Below, piece after piece: positions 62,603 to 64,000 of a stretch of 64,000 nucleotides of DNA (its first letter is position 1; each line of letters starts with the position of its first letter). The stretch comes from Demequina globuliformis. GTDB taxonomy: Bacteria > Actinomycetota > Actinomycetes > Actinomycetales > Demequinaceae. The stretch is taken from the NCBI RefSeq assembly GCF_000975155.1, contig NZ_BBRG01000001.1, forward strand, positions 851,999-915,998, read 5' to 3'. The position numbers were made by a program, and so were the translations under genes. The notes under the pieces were generated by a model. The model searched no databases, was not told where the DNA came from, and saw only the letters and a list, made by a program, of their open reading frames with translations.

Positions 62603-63224
62603 TCACGAACGGCATCTGGTGAACGAAGGTGCGGTCATCGATTTGCGTCACGATGAAGTCCGCGAGGTCCTCACGGCTGATCTTCATCCCGGTCCCGACG
62701 CCCACCCAGCCTGCGCGGTAGCTTCCCTGGCGGGGGTCCTCCGTGAGACGCGGGCCGCGCACGACCGTCCAATCCAGGTGGGACTTCTCAAGAATCTCGA
62801 GGTGCCCCTCGGCGTCAGCGAGCACGTGCCCTGCCATGAGCTTGAGCGCGCCGCGCATGAGCCGGTCGGGGAAGGCGGGCTGATCCTGAGGCGCGCGCAA
62901 CCCGCCGCCTGACAGCGTCACCAGCCGCGTGGCGCCCGAGTCCTGCATCGCAGCCACGATGTTCGCCGTGCCGTCAGTCTGCAAGGTGCGCGGCGATCCC
63001 TTGACCTGGCCGAACAAACTCAGCACAGCGTCGGCCCCCTCCACCGTGTCAGCAACGGCGGCCGGATCGAGGACGTCACCCTGGATGACGACCAGGCGGT
63101 CGTGCTCGGGCAGGGCCGACGCGCGGCGTGCGAGGGCGCGGACGGTGTCGCCGCGGTCGAGGAGACGGGTCAGAACGCGCGAACCGGTCTTGCCGGTGGC
63201 GCCAAAGAGTGCAACGGTAGCCAT
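62595..63224 (-). CDS. NmrA-type NAD(P)-binding oxidoreductase
   Basis: A 209-residue Rossmann protein of the NAD(P)-binding/atypical SDR5 group: VALFGATGKTGSRVLTRLLD, VVIQGDVLDPAAVADTVEGA, TRLVTLSGGGLRAP and LDWTVVRGPRLTEDPR. Likely a flavin or quinone reductase or NADPH sensor. First gene of the MarR operon. Confidence 0.87.
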   Translation of the reverse strand: MATVALFGATGKTGSRVLTRLLDRGDTVRALARRASALPEHDRLVVIQGDVLDPAAVADTVEGADAVLSLFGQVKGSPRTLQTDGTANIVAAMQDSGATRLVTLSGGGLRAPQDQPAFPDRLMRGALKLMAGHVLADAEGHLEILEKSHLDWTVVRGPRLTEDPRQGSYRAGWVGVGTGMKISREDLADFIVTQIDDRTFVHQMPFVSA

Positions 63225-63232
63225 GCGACTTA

Positions 63233-63247
63233 GTTTAGACGCTAAAC
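63233..63247. promoter_or_regulatory. MarR-type operator
   Basis: GTTTAGACGCTAAAC: perfect 6-bp arms and a 3-bp centre, 8 bp upstream of the first gene of the NmrA-MarR-NmrA operon, matching the common MarR form TTTAG-N3-CTAAA. Confidence 0.8.
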
Positions 63248-63270
63248 AACCTGCCGGCTACCACCGGGCC

Positions 63271-63978
63271 TTACTCCTCGTCGCCGCCTTCGCCATCTCC
63301 CGAGGGCTCAGGCGACGGGCTGGCGGTGGCAAGCGGGTTCTCCGGTAGCACGCCTGGCGCAAGCTGAGGCTGGATGAGGTCTGCGGGCAGGCACTCCGCC
63401 TGAGCGCTCAGCTGAAGGTCGGGGTCCAGTTCAGGCGACAGCGCCTCGCGCAGACCCGGGTCCTCGCCATACTCGTCGCCCAAAATGAGGTCCAGAGTGA
63501 TGTCATCGCGATTGTCGAGCGTGAGCTCCACATCGTCGAACTGAACCGAGAGGGTATAAGCCTGGTGAACGCCGGCGGAGCCAAAGAGGATCTCCACGCC
63601 TCCCGTGAACTCGCGATTCCAGTTCTGAGTCCCCGTCACCAGGAAGCCGCGCGATTCCAGCGCGGTAGCCGTCGTTCCAGCGAGCCCAGCCACGTCGGTG
63701 GCATTGCTCACGCGCAACACCACTTCCTCAGCCGGCAGCGGTGTGGCCCCGGCTGGCGGGCAGACCAGCGTCGTATCCGCCTCGAACGCCCCGGCCGGCG
63801 TGTGAATAGCGGCGTTGAATGGCCCCTGCGCATCCCCGCGGAAGATCGCGAGCGCCGCGATGGTGAGCGCCGTCAACACAATGATCGCGATTCCAAAGAC
63901 CAGGAGCTGGCGCTCCCTCCTCCGACGACGCGTCACCGAACCGCGCGGCGTCGCGTCGGGGTGCTGGGCGTCTGTCAC
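63271..63978 (-). CDS. LytR C-terminal-domain membrane protein
   Basis: A 235-residue protein with a basic N-terminus, one membrane span (QLLVFGIAIIVLTALTIAALA), and an extracytoplasmic LytR_C domain at about residues 85-175 (VVLRVSNATDVAGLAGTTAT, GVEILFGSAGVHQAYTL). The LCP catalytic domain is not present. Ends in a Ser/Pro/Glu-rich tail. Role: probably cell-wall associated. GTG start 22 bp from the window end. Confidence 0.87.
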   Translation of the reverse strand: MTDAQHPDATPRGSVTRRRRRERQLLVFGIAIIVLTALTIAALAIFRGDAQGPFNAAIHTPAGAFEADTTLVCPPAGATPLPAEEVVLRVSNATDVAGLAGTTATALESRGFLVTGTQNWNREFTGGVEILFGSAGVHQAYTLSVQFDDVELTLDNRDDITLDLILGDEYGEDPGLREALSPELDPDLQLSAQAECLPADLIQPQLAPGVLPENPLATASPSPEPSGDGEGGDEE

Positions 63979-64000
63979 AGGTCCTACCTCTAGGCAGTGG

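Overview
The window is high-GC DNA from an actinobacterium. It carries an HspR-controlled dnaK-grpE-dnaJ-hspR operon with HAIR operators, SigK/RskA-type sigma and anti-sigma factors, mycosin-like proteases beside a WXG-motif protein, and many GTG starts with GTGA/ATGA overlaps. Gene content is compatible with Micrococcales, but the genus cannot be fixed from sequence alone. No insertion sequence, prophage or CRISPR array was seen.

0-22 kb: the 3' end of a TrkA potassium regulator, then a surface-polysaccharide region with nine glycosyltransferase genes (one truncated, one fused) and a UDP-GlcNAc 2-epimerase (wecB). Embedded in it is a module of DUF4397 protein, class F-type sortase, ECF sigma factor and anti-sigma factor, which runs on the same strand directly into three glycosyltransferases. 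A DUF4349 lipoprotein gene flanked by inverted 59-bp repeats and a GH94 cellobiose-phosphorylase-type enzyme also lie here. 21.7-27 kb: dcd, a TetR/DsrE-like divergent pair, and thiBPQ behind a TPP riboswitch. 27-32 kb: a type VII-secretion-like group on the minus strand (two small/helical proteins and two tandem mycosin-like subtilases) and a rhodanese. 32.6-36.7 kb: the heat-shock operon. 36.9-43 kb: a degenerate GGDEF-like protein, a 1053-residue ECF sigma factor fused to a zinc finger, membrane segments and a large extracytoplasmic part, a DJ-1/PfpI protein and a Bcr/CflA-type exporter. 43-48 kb: class I ribonucleotide reductase (nrdA, nrdB) and upp. 48-55 kb: an alpha-glucoside uptake and hydrolysis operon (two permeases, binding protein, GH13) with its LacI regulator. 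55-64 kb: tadA, a FUSC-type membrane protein, tRNA-Ser(CGA), a stretch of small membrane/hypothetical genes, an aldehyde dehydrogenase, a LURP-one-related protein, a MarR/NmrA three-gene operon and a LytR_C-domain protein.

The most notable observations are: (1) the ribonucleotide reductase beta subunit has Phe where the radical Tyr should be and Glu at the first metal ligand, the class Ic pattern; (2) a 10-mer, GGGCCGATGC, occurs about 17 times on both strands, twice as hairpin-forming inverted pairs; (3) three copies of a 57-59 bp intergenic repeat, two of them flanking one gene in inverted orientation; (4) the giant one-piece membrane sigma factor; (5) a fused glycosyltransferase facing a two-gene version of the same domain pair; (6) tandem mycosins without any secretion ATPase in view.

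Gene-poor stretches: 9419-9825 holds repeat A and a hairpin; 47131-47523 holds the nrdA upstream region with possible NrdR boxes and the upp terminator; 57947-58330 holds one copy of the 10-mer and no convincing gene; 53539-53833 holds candidate operators.
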